This document shows, piece after piece, positions 7,680-14,811 of a DNA stretch of 64,000 nt. Origin of the DNA: Proteobacteria bacterium SG_bin5. GTDB lineage: Bacteria > Pseudomonadota > Alphaproteobacteria > Sphingomonadales > Sphingomonadaceae. Both the position numbers and the translations under genes were made by a program. How positions within the stretch are numbered: the first letter of the stretch is position 1; the number at the start of each line of letters is the position of its first letter. The stretch spans positions 47,209-111,208 of the forward strand of contig LWDI01000032.1 in assembly GCA_002083475.1 (NCBI GenBank), read 5' to 3'. The notes beneath the pieces were generated by a model. That model was not told the origin of the DNA, did not search any database, and saw only the letters and a list, made by a program, of their open reading frames with translations.

Positions 7680-8894
7680 ATGAAAATATCGTTGCTTGAG
7701 GCAAAATCGATCGCGCGACGCCTGTCGGCTCTCATCGAGAAGCACGATCGCATTTCGATAGCGGTGGCCTGGGGCGGGATCACCTCGGTCGCCGAGACAC
7801 TTCTCGCCAACAAGTCGAAATTTGAATCCATCCTTCTCGGCGTGGATTTCTCCGCGACGGATCCGGATCTCATCGACCGACTCGTTGGCGTTCCAAACGC
7901 CTTCGTCGCGAAGAACCGGCCGGGCTGTTTCCACCCCAAGATCTTCTATTTCCAATCCGGTGCCAAGGCCGAGGCGATCGTCGGCAGCGCCAACTTTACC
8001 AAGGGCGGGCTCGGTTCGAACCTGGAGGCGAGTGTTCACGTCAAGGGCGCCGCCGATGACTCCTTCTTCGATCAAATCCGGGACCAGTTGGAGCGCTACA
8101 AGCCCCTGCATCTTCCGATCACTAAGCCGCTGGCCGAGAGCTATCGCCGTCAATCCAAGGCTGCCGACAGCGCGCCGAGGCCAAAAAATCCCGTTCTACC
8201 GGACGAGGCCAAAGACTGGGCGCGCGTCAATGCGCCACTCGCGGTCATGTCTTGGAAGGACTTCGTCAAAGACGCTCGGGCGGATCTCCATCACGACTTC
8301 AAAAAGCGGATGAAGTTACTGCGTGCGATCCAACAGATGTTCTCGAAGGCCCCATCCCTTGGTGATCTGTCCGCCGCTGAGTGGAAGGGCATCGCAGGCG
8401 TCCTCGGCGATGTCGAAGCGGATGCTACGCGACTCGAGGGCCTCGACTGGGGCTGGTTCGGATCCATGGGTGGGGCTGGTACTTTCGCTGAGCTGATTGG
8501 ATTGCAAGACCCCGCACTGGCGGAGGCTCTGGACTCGATACCGAAGCGCGGCGACATAACCGAAGCCCAGTTTGACGACTATGCCGGAGCTTTCACCGCT
8601 GCGTTTTCGGGATCCTCACGAACAGCACGCCTTGCACCGGCGACCCGGCTCCTAGCCATGAAACGTCCCGACTTCTTCGTCTGTGTGAACGGCGGTAACA
8701 AGACGGGTCTCGCCACGGCGCTCTCGTTTGCGCCGACCACGCTCTCGCTTGAGAATTATTGGGCGCGCGTGATTGAGCCGATCCAACAGGCTCCCTGGTA
8801 CAACACGCCGCGCCCGTCAGGGCAGGACATGGAGCTGTGGGAATCCCGCGTCGCCATGCTTGACGCCATCTACTACGAACCGCCGTCCAAATGA
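7680..8894 (+). CDS. Phospholipase D-like nuclease-family protein
   Basis: 404-residue protein. Residues 1-125 form a PLD-like fold with one catalytic-type motif: His85-Pro-Lys87, then Gly-Ser103-Ala-Asn105-Phe-Thr and Asn-Leu-Glu116. This His-x-Lys ... Gly-Ser-x-Asn ... Glu pattern is seen in PLD-superfamily nucleases such as the BfiI and NgoFVII restriction enzymes, which work as dimers with one motif per subunit. The C-terminal 250 residues are not recognised; the end has an Arg-Pro-Asp-Phe-Phe-Val-Cys-Val-Asn-Gly-Gly-Asn-Lys block. It lies in a lower-GC insert in the ICE backbone, followed after 51 bp by an acetyltransferase gene. A defence nuclease is plausible; no methyltransferase is present. 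Confidence 0.7.
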   Translation: MKISLLEAKSIARRLSALIEKHDRISIAVAWGGITSVAETLLANKSKFESILLGVDFSATDPDLIDRLVGVPNAFVAKNRPGCFHPKIFYFQSGAKAEAIVGSANFTKGGLGSNLEASVHVKGAADDSFFDQIRDQLERYKPLHLPITKPLAESYRRQSKAADSAPRPKNPVLPDEAKDWARVNAPLAVMSWKDFVKDARADLHHDFKKRMKLLRAIQQMFSKAPSLGDLSAAEWKGIAGVLGDVEADATRLEGLDWGWFGSMGGAGTFAELIGLQDPALAEALDSIPKRGDITEAQFDDYAGAFTAAFSGSSRTARLAPATRLLAMKRPDFFVCVNGGNKTGLATALSFAPTTLSLENYWARVIEPIQQAPWYNTPRPSGQDMELWESRVAMLDAIYYEPPSK

Positions 8895-8945
8895 GATGTC
8901 TCATGAATATATCAGGGCAAGCCACGACTTCATTGAGCAGGACGC

Positions 8946-9446
8946 ATGGCTGAAGTTGACGCGTATCCGTGGGTCGGCATCTTCGACGATCTCAGTCCGG
9001 AGGATCGCCTCTCGGTCGCGCAACTCGTGGTCGATGGAGGCGCCGTCGAGGGTGATGTAGGGCAGCTCGCCGGGCGGCTGAAGAACGCGCGGATGCTCGC
9101 ATTGCTTCGCGAACAAGCGACGGATCGCATTGTCGGTGTGGCCTCGCTGAAGAGCCCCGATCCAGGGTATCGGCTGAACAAGTTCGACGATGCAGGCGTT
9201 GCTATCACCGGCTACGAGGCCGCACCCGAGCTGGGCTATGTCGTGGTCGCCAAAGATATGCGCGGCAAGCAGCTGTCTGGCCGGCTGGTCGAGCTGATCG
9301 CGAAGGAGATCCGCGAACCTACCTTCGCCACGACGGACAGCGATACAATGAAGAGCAACCTCTTTAGATCGGGATTCATCAGGGTCGGTCAGGAGTGGAA
9401 GGGCCAAAAGGGCACGTTGTCCCTTTGGACACTCACTCGCCGTTAG
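8946..9446 (+). CDS. GNAT family N-acetyltransferase
   Basis: 166-residue GNAT-type acetyltransferase. The acetyl-CoA site appears as a Leu-Gly-Tyr-Val-Val-Val strand followed by Arg-Gly-Lys-Gln-Leu-Ser-Gly (about residues 101-107), the equivalent of the Arg/Gln-x-x-Gly-x-Gly/Ala loop. The next helix and a Thr-Thr-Asp-Ser-Asp-Thr-Met strand fit motif B. It follows the PLD-like gene in the same direction and may share its transcript. The substrate is unknown. The pairing suggests a two-gene module in which the acetyltransferase modifies or restrains the partner, but that is only inference. Confidence 0.72.
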   Translation: MAEVDAYPWVGIFDDLSPEDRLSVAQLVVDGGAVEGDVGQLAGRLKNARMLALLREQATDRIVGVASLKSPDPGYRLNKFDDAGVAITGYEAAPELGYVVVAKDMRGKQLSGRLVELIAKEIREPTFATTDSDTMKSNLFRSGFIRVGQEWKGQKGTLSLWTLTRR

Positions 9447-9507
9447 AGCCTGAAAGGCTACCCGCGCAGAATTCACCATGGTGGATCATTGAAGGTAAGT
9501 CGGATCG

Positions 9508-10294
9508 TCAGGGCTTGCGCCGCATCAACTGCCGGTACCCGCCGCGCGCCATCGCCCCGGCCTCGTACACCAGCCGCCGGACCCGCGAGCGCAGCGAATC
9601 CGAGACGTCATTCCAGTCGCGTACCGCTCGGTCGTCGCCGAACAGGGCAGCACCGATCTCGCGCTGGCTCGCGCCTTGGCCGATTGCATCATGGACGCGC
9701 AGCATATCGATCCCGCGGTCGATCCGGGCATCGCGGGGAAACAGCGAGCGTGCAAACCGGCGATGACGGCACAGGTCGAGAAGGCGGCGCAGCGGCAGCA
9801 GCCGCGTCTCCGCCGAGGCAAGCCCGCGCAGGCGATAATGGAGCAGAACTGCCTCCTGTCCCTCCAGCCGGCCCTCTTCGATGTCGAGCCGGATATGGTG
9901 GAATCCGTCCGACAGGACCGCATGCTCGCGCCCCTCCGGATCGACCGCGATCGCGAGCCAAGGCGCAAGCTGGTCGATGCGGAAGCTATCGCGATCGGAT
10001 GGATCTGCGGGCTGGGCAGCAACGCTGAGCGTCCCAGGGTCGAGATCGGCATGCCAAATGAGCCGCGCCTCCGGGGCCGGGAGGTCGGGATGTTCCGCGA
10101 AAGTGCAGCCCCCAGGGCATGGCGTCGCCGGTCCCGCGCGTCGCGAAGCTGGCGCGCGTGTACCAGCCGACGTAGCCGGGATCGCGGCGCAGCCATTCCC
10201 ACATCAGCCCCGCGCGATCGATGCCGCGCAAGGCGCCATAGGGCGCCGGATCACGCCAATCGGACCCCGTGCCGTGGGATACATCCCGCGTCAC
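9508..10294 (-). CDS. fseA: DUF6499/DUF2285 protein read by +1 frameshift (FseA-like)
   Basis: Two overlapping frames encode one protein. The first (GTG at 10294, stop at 9986) has the DUF6499 start (Asp-Trp-Arg-Asp-Pro, Trp-Glu-Trp-Leu-Arg-Arg-Asp) up to Trp-Gly-Leu-His-Phe65. In the +1 frame the expected continuation follows at once (Ala-Glu-His-Pro-Asp-Leu-Pro-Ala-Pro-Glu-Ala-Arg-Leu-Ile-Trp-His) and runs through DUF2285 to 9508, for 261 residues in total. The switch falls at TTT-C (minus strand, 10102-10099), where tRNA-Phe can slip from UUU to UUC. In ICEMlSymR7A, FseA is a DUF6499-DUF2285 fusion made by +1 programmed frameshifting. It activates rdfS and is driven by TraR/TraI; luxR and luxI lie next door here as well. 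A simple mutation or sequencing error remains possible. Confidence 0.78.
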
Positions 10295-10482
10295 GCGCGG
10301 CTCCGGCTCCGGCCCGCCGCTGCATGCCCATCCTTCCCGGCAGAAACCACGGAACGGCTTGGCGCGCTATTGCCGCCATCTGCCGACAAGCGGGTTTTGC
10401 GTTGCAACTCACCGTGATATGTCAATTTCATTACAAGACTCGCCGGGTGACGGCTTGAGAAACCGCCGCGCGGCCCAAGGGA

Positions 10483-10510
10483 CCGGAAAGGGCGACCCAG
10501 GGATTTCCGG
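10483..10510. promoter_or_regulatory. Dyad upstream of luxR
   Basis: CCGGAAA (10483-10489) and TTTCCGG (10504-10510) are perfect 7-bp inverted arms 14 bp apart. They lie in the 253-bp region between the divergent fseA-like and luxR genes. They could be a regulator site for either gene, but they do not match a canonical lux/tra box. Confidence 0.35.
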
Positions 10511-10547
10511 TGACTTGAGGCACCGCCCGGGCTCGCGTCGCTGGCCT

Positions 10548-11321
10548 ATGGGCATGCACAGGATGGCGACGCAGTTCATGCACGTCGTCGAAGCCGTGAC
10601 AAATGCAGACGATCTCGCCGCTGCGATGGCGGCGATGACGAAACAGCTCGGATTCCAGTATTTCGCGCTGACGCATCATGTCGACATCGTCGCGGCGAGC
10701 GGGAATGCTATCCGCCTCCATAATTATCCGACGCGCTGGGCCGATTATTATGACGGCAATTCGCTCGGCGTCTCCGATCCCGTCCACCGTGCGAGCCATG
10801 TGACCAGCGTTGGCTTTCCCTGGTCGCGGATGTCCGACATGATCCCGATGACCCGCGAAGATCACCGGGTACTGGCGCTGGGCCGTGACCAGGGCATCGG
10901 CGACGGCTTCACCGTGCCGGCGCATGTACCCGGCGAGGCGCGCGGCTCCTGCTCGTTCGCGAACGAGGCGGGCCGGCCGATGCGGCACGAGATGCTGCCG
11001 CTGGCGCAACTCGCGGGGATGTTCGCGTTCGAGGGCGCGCGGCGGCTCTGGGCGATGCGCGGCGGCCTGCAGATGCCGCCGCGGCCAGTGCTCACCGATC
11101 GCCAGCGCGACTGCGTTCTTTGGGTCGCGCGAGGCAAGAGCGACTGGGAAATCAGTCTCATCCTGGGCGTCGGCGAGGAGACGGTCGCCCGTCATATCAA
11201 GCAGGCCTGCGAGCGCTATGGCGTGAACAAGCGGACATATCTGGTGATCCTGACGCTCTTCGACGGAACGCTGACCTTCTCCGATATCTTCCGCCGCCGA
11301 TATTACCCTTTTCCGGAATAG
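10548..11321 (+). CDS. traR: LuxR/TraR family quorum-sensing regulator
   Basis: 257-residue LuxR-type activator. The N-terminal autoinducer domain has the conserved Trp-x-x-Tyr (Arg-Trp-Ala-Asp-Tyr-Tyr), Ser-Asp-Pro-Val and Phe-Pro-Trp blocks that line the acyl-homoserine lactone pocket. The C-terminal GerE-type HTH begins Leu-Thr-Asp-Arg-Gln-Arg-Asp and includes Lys-Ser-Asp-Trp-Glu-Ile-Ser and Thr-Val-Ala-Arg-His-Ile. The start is uncertain (ATGs at 10548, 10554 and 10563; none has a strong ribosome site). It is divergent from the fseA-like gene and 56 bp ahead of luxI, matching the traR/traI control region of ICEs. It most likely senses the LuxI product and activates transfer genes. Control of the nearby lasso cluster is possible but not shown. 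Confidence 0.88.
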   Translation: MGMHRMATQFMHVVEAVTNADDLAAAMAAMTKQLGFQYFALTHHVDIVAASGNAIRLHNYPTRWADYYDGNSLGVSDPVHRASHVTSVGFPWSRMSDMIPMTREDHRVLALGRDQGIGDGFTVPAHVPGEARGSCSFANEAGRPMRHEMLPLAQLAGMFAFEGARRLWAMRGGLQMPPRPVLTDRQRDCVLWVARGKSDWEISLILGVGEETVARHIKQACERYGVNKRTYLVILTLFDGTLTFSDIFRRRYYPFPE

Positions 11322-11377
11322 CGGCGTGACCCGCAGCGGGGCGACCCTTGGCCGATCACGGTCAAGGAGTCAGACCC

Positions 11378-11992
11378 ATGCTGCATGTTCTTCAATCCGC
11401 CGCGCAGCCGGCCTCGGACGCTACGTTGCGTTCGATGTTCGCCGCGCGCAAATCCGTCTTCGTCGACTTGCTCAAATGGGACGTTCCCGTCCTCGACGGC
11501 CGCTATGAAGTCGACCAGTTCGACGACATCCACGCTACTTATCTGATCCTCGCCGAGCCGGACGGCACGCATCTCGGATCGGCCCGGCTGCTGCCAACGA
11601 CGCGGCCACACATCCTCGACAGCTTCTATGCCGACCTGTGTGAGGATGCTCCACCCCGCGACGCCGACACGTTCGAGATCACCCGCTTCTGTCTCGATCG
11701 CCGGCTGAGCGCACGCGAGAGGCGCCAGGTGCGCGACACGCTGGTGTCGGCGCTGGTTGACCATGCGCTGGCGACGGGCATCACCGCCTATAGCGCGATC
11801 GCCGAGATGGGCTGGTTTCAGCAGATCTTCGCCTTTGGCTGGCACTGCATGCCGCTCGGGCTTCCCCAGGTCATCGACGGCACGATGCTGGCGGCGCTGC
11901 GCATCGAGATCACCCCGGAAACGCCGAATCTGCTGGAGGCGGGGCGGGCCACGGCAGCCGCGCTGCGCGTCGACAGACGCGTCGCGGCCTGA
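11378..11992 (+). CDS. traI: LuxI/TraI family acyl-homoserine-lactone synthase
   Basis: 204-residue AHL synthase, which joins an acyl-ACP (or acyl-CoA) to S-adenosylmethionine to form the signal. All invariant residues of the family can be seen: Arg in Ala-Ala-Arg-Lys, Phe in Ser-Val-Phe, Trp in Lys-Trp, the Tyr-Glu-Val-Asp-Gln-Phe-Asp-Asp block, Arg in Ser-Ala-Arg-Leu-Leu-Pro-Thr, and Phe-Glu-Ile-Thr-Arg-Phe. The ATG at 11378 gives the standard N-terminus; an upstream in-frame start (11348) would add 10 residues. The next gene begins 14 bp after the stop, so luxI is the first gene of a luxI-phyH-gntR operon. Confidence 0.93.
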   Translation: MLHVLQSAAQPASDATLRSMFAARKSVFVDLLKWDVPVLDGRYEVDQFDDIHATYLILAEPDGTHLGSARLLPTTRPHILDSFYADLCEDAPPRDADTFEITRFCLDRRLSARERRQVRDTLVSALVDHALATGITAYSAIAEMGWFQQIFAFGWHCMPLGLPQVIDGTMLAALRIEITPETPNLLEAGRATAAALRVDRRVAA

Positions 11993-12006
11993 CGGGGAGA
12001 CCGAGC

Positions 12007-12888
12007 ATGACCGATATCCTCGACCTTTCCGGCGAGATCGCGCGTCACACCGCTGACCTCCTTACCGATGGCTATTGCGTTATTCCCGGCGCGCTGCCGT
12101 CGACAACGATCGGCGCGCTCGATGACGATCTTGCCGACGATTTCGACCGTACGCCGTTCGGCCAGGGCGGTTTCTATGGCACCACGACGAAGCGGTTTGG
12201 CCGGCTCCTGGTTCGTTCGCCCCATGCGGCGGCGCTGGTCCAGCACCGCCTGGTGCTCGGGATAGCCGAGGCGGTGCTGTCGCCCTGGTGCGACCGCATC
12301 CAGCTCAACACGACCCAGGCGATCGCGGTGCATCCCGGCGCCCCGGCCCAATTGCCCCATCGCGACCAGGACATGTGGCGCGGGCCGGTCGGCGAGATCG
12401 AATATCTCGTCAACGTGATGTGGCCGCTGACCGATTTCACGGCGCAGAATGGCGCAACTCTGGTCTGGCCGCGCAGCCATGGTGCAAAGGCGCTCGAACC
12501 CGAGCCTGAAGAGGCATGGTTCGCGGCCGAGATGACGCCGGGCGCAGCGCTCGTCCTGCTGGGCTCGACCCTGCACGGCGCGGGCGCAAACGTCACCGAT
12601 GCGGTACGGCGCGGCCTCGTGGTCGGCTATTCTCTCGGCTGGCTCAAGCCCTATGAGAACCAGTGGCTCGCCTATCCGCCGGCGGTCGCAAGGACCTTCC
12701 CGCCCGAACTGGCGGCGCTGGTCGGCTATCGCCAGCACCGTCCTAACCTCGGCAATTATGAAGGCCAGTGCCCGTCCGTCCTGCTGGGCGATCATGTCGG
12801 CGAGCCGCTGGGTGCGATCGACGCGCTACGGCCCGACCAGCAGGCATTGGTTGACGCCTATGCCGAGGACCGGCGAGCGGTGCCATGA
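12007..12888 (+). CDS. Phytanoyl-CoA dioxygenase-like Fe(II)/2-oxoglutarate hydroxylase
   Basis: 293-residue PhyH-family non-haem iron oxygenase. The iron triad is visible as His118-Arg-Asp120 and His190, with Arg201/Arg202 in place to bind 2-oxoglutarate. The fold is complete and the length normal. The founding enzyme hydroxylates the alpha carbon of branched acyl-CoA; bacterial relatives act on many small molecules. It sits 14 bp after luxI and overlaps the gntR start by 4 bp. In the ICEMlSymR7A traI operon, acyl-chain enzymes follow the AHL synthase, so modification of the signal's acyl chain is one reading. Hydroxylation of the nearby lasso peptide is the other, since a 2-oxoglutarate hydroxylase is known for the lasso peptide canucin. 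Neither is shown. Confidence 0.82.
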   Translation: MTDILDLSGEIARHTADLLTDGYCVIPGALPSTTIGALDDDLADDFDRTPFGQGGFYGTTTKRFGRLLVRSPHAAALVQHRLVLGIAEAVLSPWCDRIQLNTTQAIAVHPGAPAQLPHRDQDMWRGPVGEIEYLVNVMWPLTDFTAQNGATLVWPRSHGAKALEPEPEEAWFAAEMTPGAALVLLGSTLHGAGANVTDAVRRGLVVGYSLGWLKPYENQWLAYPPAVARTFPPELAALVGYRQHRPNLGNYEGQCPSVLLGDHVGEPLGAIDALRPDQQALVDAYAEDRRAVP

Positions 12889-13493
12889 ACTCGGGTCCGA
12901 CCGCCGAGCGTGTCCATGAGGCACTGAAGCGCCGCATCATGGGCCGCGAATTCCGGCCGGGCGACCGGCTCGACCCGGCGGTGCTCGCGGCGCCGCTGTC
13001 GTCGAGCGTGACGCCGGTCCGCGACGCGCTCCATCTGCTGACCGGCGAAGGGCTGGTCGAGACGCGCACCAGCGGCGGCTTCCACATCCCCGCACTCGAC
13101 GAACCGGCGCTGAAGGATCTTTACGACTGGTCCGCCGAACTGCTCGGGCTGGCTATCCGCGCTTGGCCACGCCCGGCCGCGATTGCGATGCTAGCGACCG
13201 ACGCGGAGGATCGCCCGATCGCCGATCGCGCAGATCAGATTTTTCTCGCGATCGCGCGGCAGTCGGCCAATGGCGAGCATGTCCGTGCCGTCGATCAGTT
13301 GAACGCACGACTGCATGCCGCCCGTACCGTCGAACCCCATGTGCTCGACACGGCAGAAGAAGAACTGGCGGCGATCGCATCCGCCGCCGGCAGCGGGGAG
13401 CGCGACATGCTTCGTCGGCTCAGCTTATACTATCATCGCCGCCGGCGGCGTGCCGCCGCCGACATAGTCCGCGCCGTGTACCGGGTCGATTGA
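12885..13493 (+). CDS. GntR family transcriptional regulator
   Basis: 202-residue regulator with an N-terminal GntR winged helix (residues 5-68). It shows Leu-Lys-Arg-Arg-Ile, Gly-Asp-Arg-Leu-Asp-Pro, Ser-Val-Thr-Pro-Val-Arg-Asp-Ala-Leu-His-Leu-Leu and Gly-Leu-Val-Glu-Thr. The C-terminal half is all-helical and resembles a short FCD effector domain. It overlaps the phyH stop by 4 bp (ATGA), so it belongs to the luxI operon. It lies 476 bp ahead of the lasso precursor and could repress its own operon or the lasso promoter. The effector is unknown. Confidence 0.85.
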   Translation: MNSGPTAERVHEALKRRIMGREFRPGDRLDPAVLAAPLSSSVTPVRDALHLLTGEGLVETRTSGGFHIPALDEPALKDLYDWSAELLGLAIRAWPRPAAIAMLATDAEDRPIADRADQIFLAIARQSANGEHVRAVDQLNARLHAARTVEPHVLDTAEEELAAIASAAGSGERDMLRRLSLYYHRRRRRAAADIVRAVYRVD

Positions 13494-13521
13494 AGATCGA
13501 TTTCAACGGAGGTGATTGGTG

Positions 13522-13836
13522 ATGATGCAGAGCAAGACGCTCATTCTCGCCATATTCGCACTTATCATCGGGTTTGCAGGCGGTTTTGTCCTTCGCCCGC
13601 TCATCATGCCATCGGGCATGGCAATCGCCGGTAATGCAGCTTCCGTGATAGCGTCACCACCGGCGGCACCGCGCGGCACGCAGTATTTCGCGGCCAACCT
13701 CGACGAAGCGCGGCAGATCGTGGCGGGGTGCCAGAGTGGCTCGGTTCGCGGCGACGAATGCGCGAATGCGGAAGAGGCTATCCTGGCCGCTGAAGGCCGG
13801 GACCGCTTCAAGCGCTTCATGGGCAAACGACCGTAG
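13522..13836 (+). CDS. TrbK-like small membrane protein
   Basis: 104-residue protein with one N-terminal membrane segment (about 6-26) and a soluble tail with two conserved-looking Cys residues (Ala-Gly-Cys-Gln ... Asp-Glu-Cys-Ala-Asn-Ala) ending in Arg-Phe-Lys-Arg-Phe-Met-Gly. The pattern resembles the TrbK/EexN group of entry-exclusion proteins of conjugative elements. I chose the ATG at 13522 because a GGAGGTG site lies 8 nt upstream; TTG and GTG codons just before it are also in frame. If the assignment is right, transfer genes flank the lasso cluster on its left side. Confidence 0.55.
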   Translation: MMQSKTLILAIFALIIGFAGGFVLRPLIMPSGMAIAGNAASVIASPPAAPRGTQYFAANLDEARQIVAGCQSGSVRGDECANAEEAILAAEGRDRFKRFMGKRP

Positions 13837-13872
13837 CGACGCGCGGCAATCGTCCTCGCCCTCGACCAAACA

Positions 13873-13904
13873 ATATCGATATAGAATCCGTATAAAGTTC
13901 GGAT
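13873..13904 (+). promoter_or_regulatory. Putative promoter/operator region of the lasso precursor
   Basis: In the 132-bp gap before the precursor lie a perfect 10-bp palindrome ATATCGATAT (13873-13882) and an inverted pair ATCCG/CGGAT (13886-13890 and 13900-13904) around a TATAAA element (13891-13896). It is the only AT-rich stretch nearby and is well placed for a promoter with a regulator site. No confident -35 could be assigned. Confidence 0.4.
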
Positions 13905-13968
13905 AGAGCCCAGCACTTCCTACACTCCCGAGGCTGCGACTTCCCGCAGCTTGTCAGTGGAGTGCATC

Positions 13969-14088
13969 ATGGAACGCGAAGACGACATCATCGATCTCGG
14001 CGCGGCGAGCGTCGAAACCCTCGGTGCCGGCGGCATCCCCGTCGACGAGAATCTCGGCCAGTTCCAGGCGGGCCTGTCCGACGACTGA
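13969..14088 (+). CDS. Lasso peptide precursor (sphingonodin-like)
   Basis: 39-residue lasso precursor. The leader (residues 1-18) begins Met-Glu-Arg-Glu-Asp-Asp and ends in Glu-Thr-Leu, with the near-universal Thr at position -2 (Thr17). The core (residues 19-39, 21 residues) begins GAGGIPVDE and ends GLSDD. Gly1 of the core can close an isopeptide ring on Asp8 (precursor residue 26) or Glu9 (27). The Gly-x-Gly-Gly-Ile start and Leu-Ser-Asp-Asp end resemble sphingonodin I, which uses Asp8, so an eight-residue ring is favoured. A GGAG site lies 6 nt before the ATG. It heads the A-hairpin-B-C order of class II proteobacterial lasso clusters. Ring size and final trimming cannot be read from DNA. 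Confidence 0.93.
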   Translation: MEREDDIIDLGAASVETLGAGGIPVDENLGQFQAGLSDD

Positions 14089-14093
14089 AAGGT

Positions 14094-14120
14094 CGGCGCG
14101 CGGCTGCCGGCCGCGCGCCG
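14094..14120 (+). terminator. Hairpin between lasso precursor and B gene
   Basis: An 11-bp perfect GC stem (14094-14104 with 14110-14120) and a 5-nt loop start 5 nt after the precursor stop. There is no U-tract. In this position it probably works as a partial terminator or mRNA stabiliser that keeps precursor expression above that of the enzymes. Confidence 0.65.
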
Positions 14121-14142
14121 CTCTTGCGATAGGGGACGCGCT

Positions 14143-14811
14143 ATGGGCCTTGCGCTGCGCGCCGGCATTTCGTTCTGCGACGTGAGCGACCGCCTCCTGT
14201 TCCTGGACGTTGTTGCGGACCGCTATTTTTGCCTCGGCGAAAAGGCGGAATCTGCCTTCCGGAAAATGATCAGCCGGCATGATCTCGATCCTGGGGAAAT
14301 GCGGGCGCTTGCGGGCCTATTACGATCCGGCATCTTGGCGGAAACGGATGACGCGGACGTTCCCATGGCTTTTTCTCCGCCCGACAATCCGACCGCCAGC
14401 TTCCTCGACATATCCGTGCAGCGTGCCGATGTCCGTCAGGTCGCGGCGGCCTTGTCTGCACTGGCCTTCACGCGCCTTTCTCTCCGGTTCGGCCATCTTC
14501 ATGCCGTTCTTCGCAAGCTGGCCGACGCAAAACCGTCGCCATCCGCCGCTCCGACAATCGCTCCCGAATCGATGCAGAAGGTCGCCGCGGCATTCGAGCG
14601 GACCGCGCGCATCGTGCGATCGCACGACCAATGCCTTTCCCGCTCGGTTGCGGTGGCCCGTCGTCTCGCAGCGCTGGGATTGCCGGGCGACCTCGTCATC
14701 GGCGTTCGGCTTAGGCCCTTTGCCGCCCATAGCTGGGTGCAGGCCGGCGCATGGCTGGTCAATGACCGCATCGACACCGTGCGAACCTATACGCCGATCC
14801 TCTCCGTGTGA
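14143..14811 (+). CDS. Lasso peptide leader peptidase (B protein, RRE plus protease)
   Basis: 222-residue B protein. The N-terminal 80 residues form the precursor-recognition (RRE, PqqD-like) domain, with Asp-Arg-Tyr-Phe-Cys-Leu-Gly typical of it. The C-terminal domain is a transglutaminase-like Cys protease with a Cys164-His196-Asp208 triad (Gln-Cys-Leu-Ser-Arg-Ser, Ala-His-Ser-Trp-Val, Val-Asn-Asp). It binds the leader, cuts after residue 18 of the precursor and passes the core to the cyclase. Both halves are fused in one chain, as usual in proteobacteria. Its stop overlaps the start of the cyclase gene. Confidence 0.93.
   Translation: MGLALRAGISFCDVSDRLLFLDVVADRYFCLGEKAESAFRKMISRHDLDPGEMRALAGLLRSGILAETDDADVPMAFSPPDNPTASFLDISVQRADVRQVAAALSALAFTRLSLRFGHLHAVLRKLADAKPSPSAAPTIAPESMQKVAAAFERTARIVRSHDQCLSRSVAVARRLAALGLPGDLVIGVRLRPFAAHSWVQAGAWLVNDRIDTVRTYTPILSV

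Noticed and set aside
9508..10294. DUF6499/DUF2285 gene as a plain pseudogene
   Set aside because: Possible, but the shift sits at a good +1 slippery site in exactly the protein family known for programmed frameshifting, beside luxR/luxI. Kept as a functional candidate.
10295..10547. A classical lux or tra box between fseA-like gene and luxR
   Set aside because: No 18-20 bp palindrome matching known boxes could be seen; only a 7-bp-arm dyad was listed, at low confidence.
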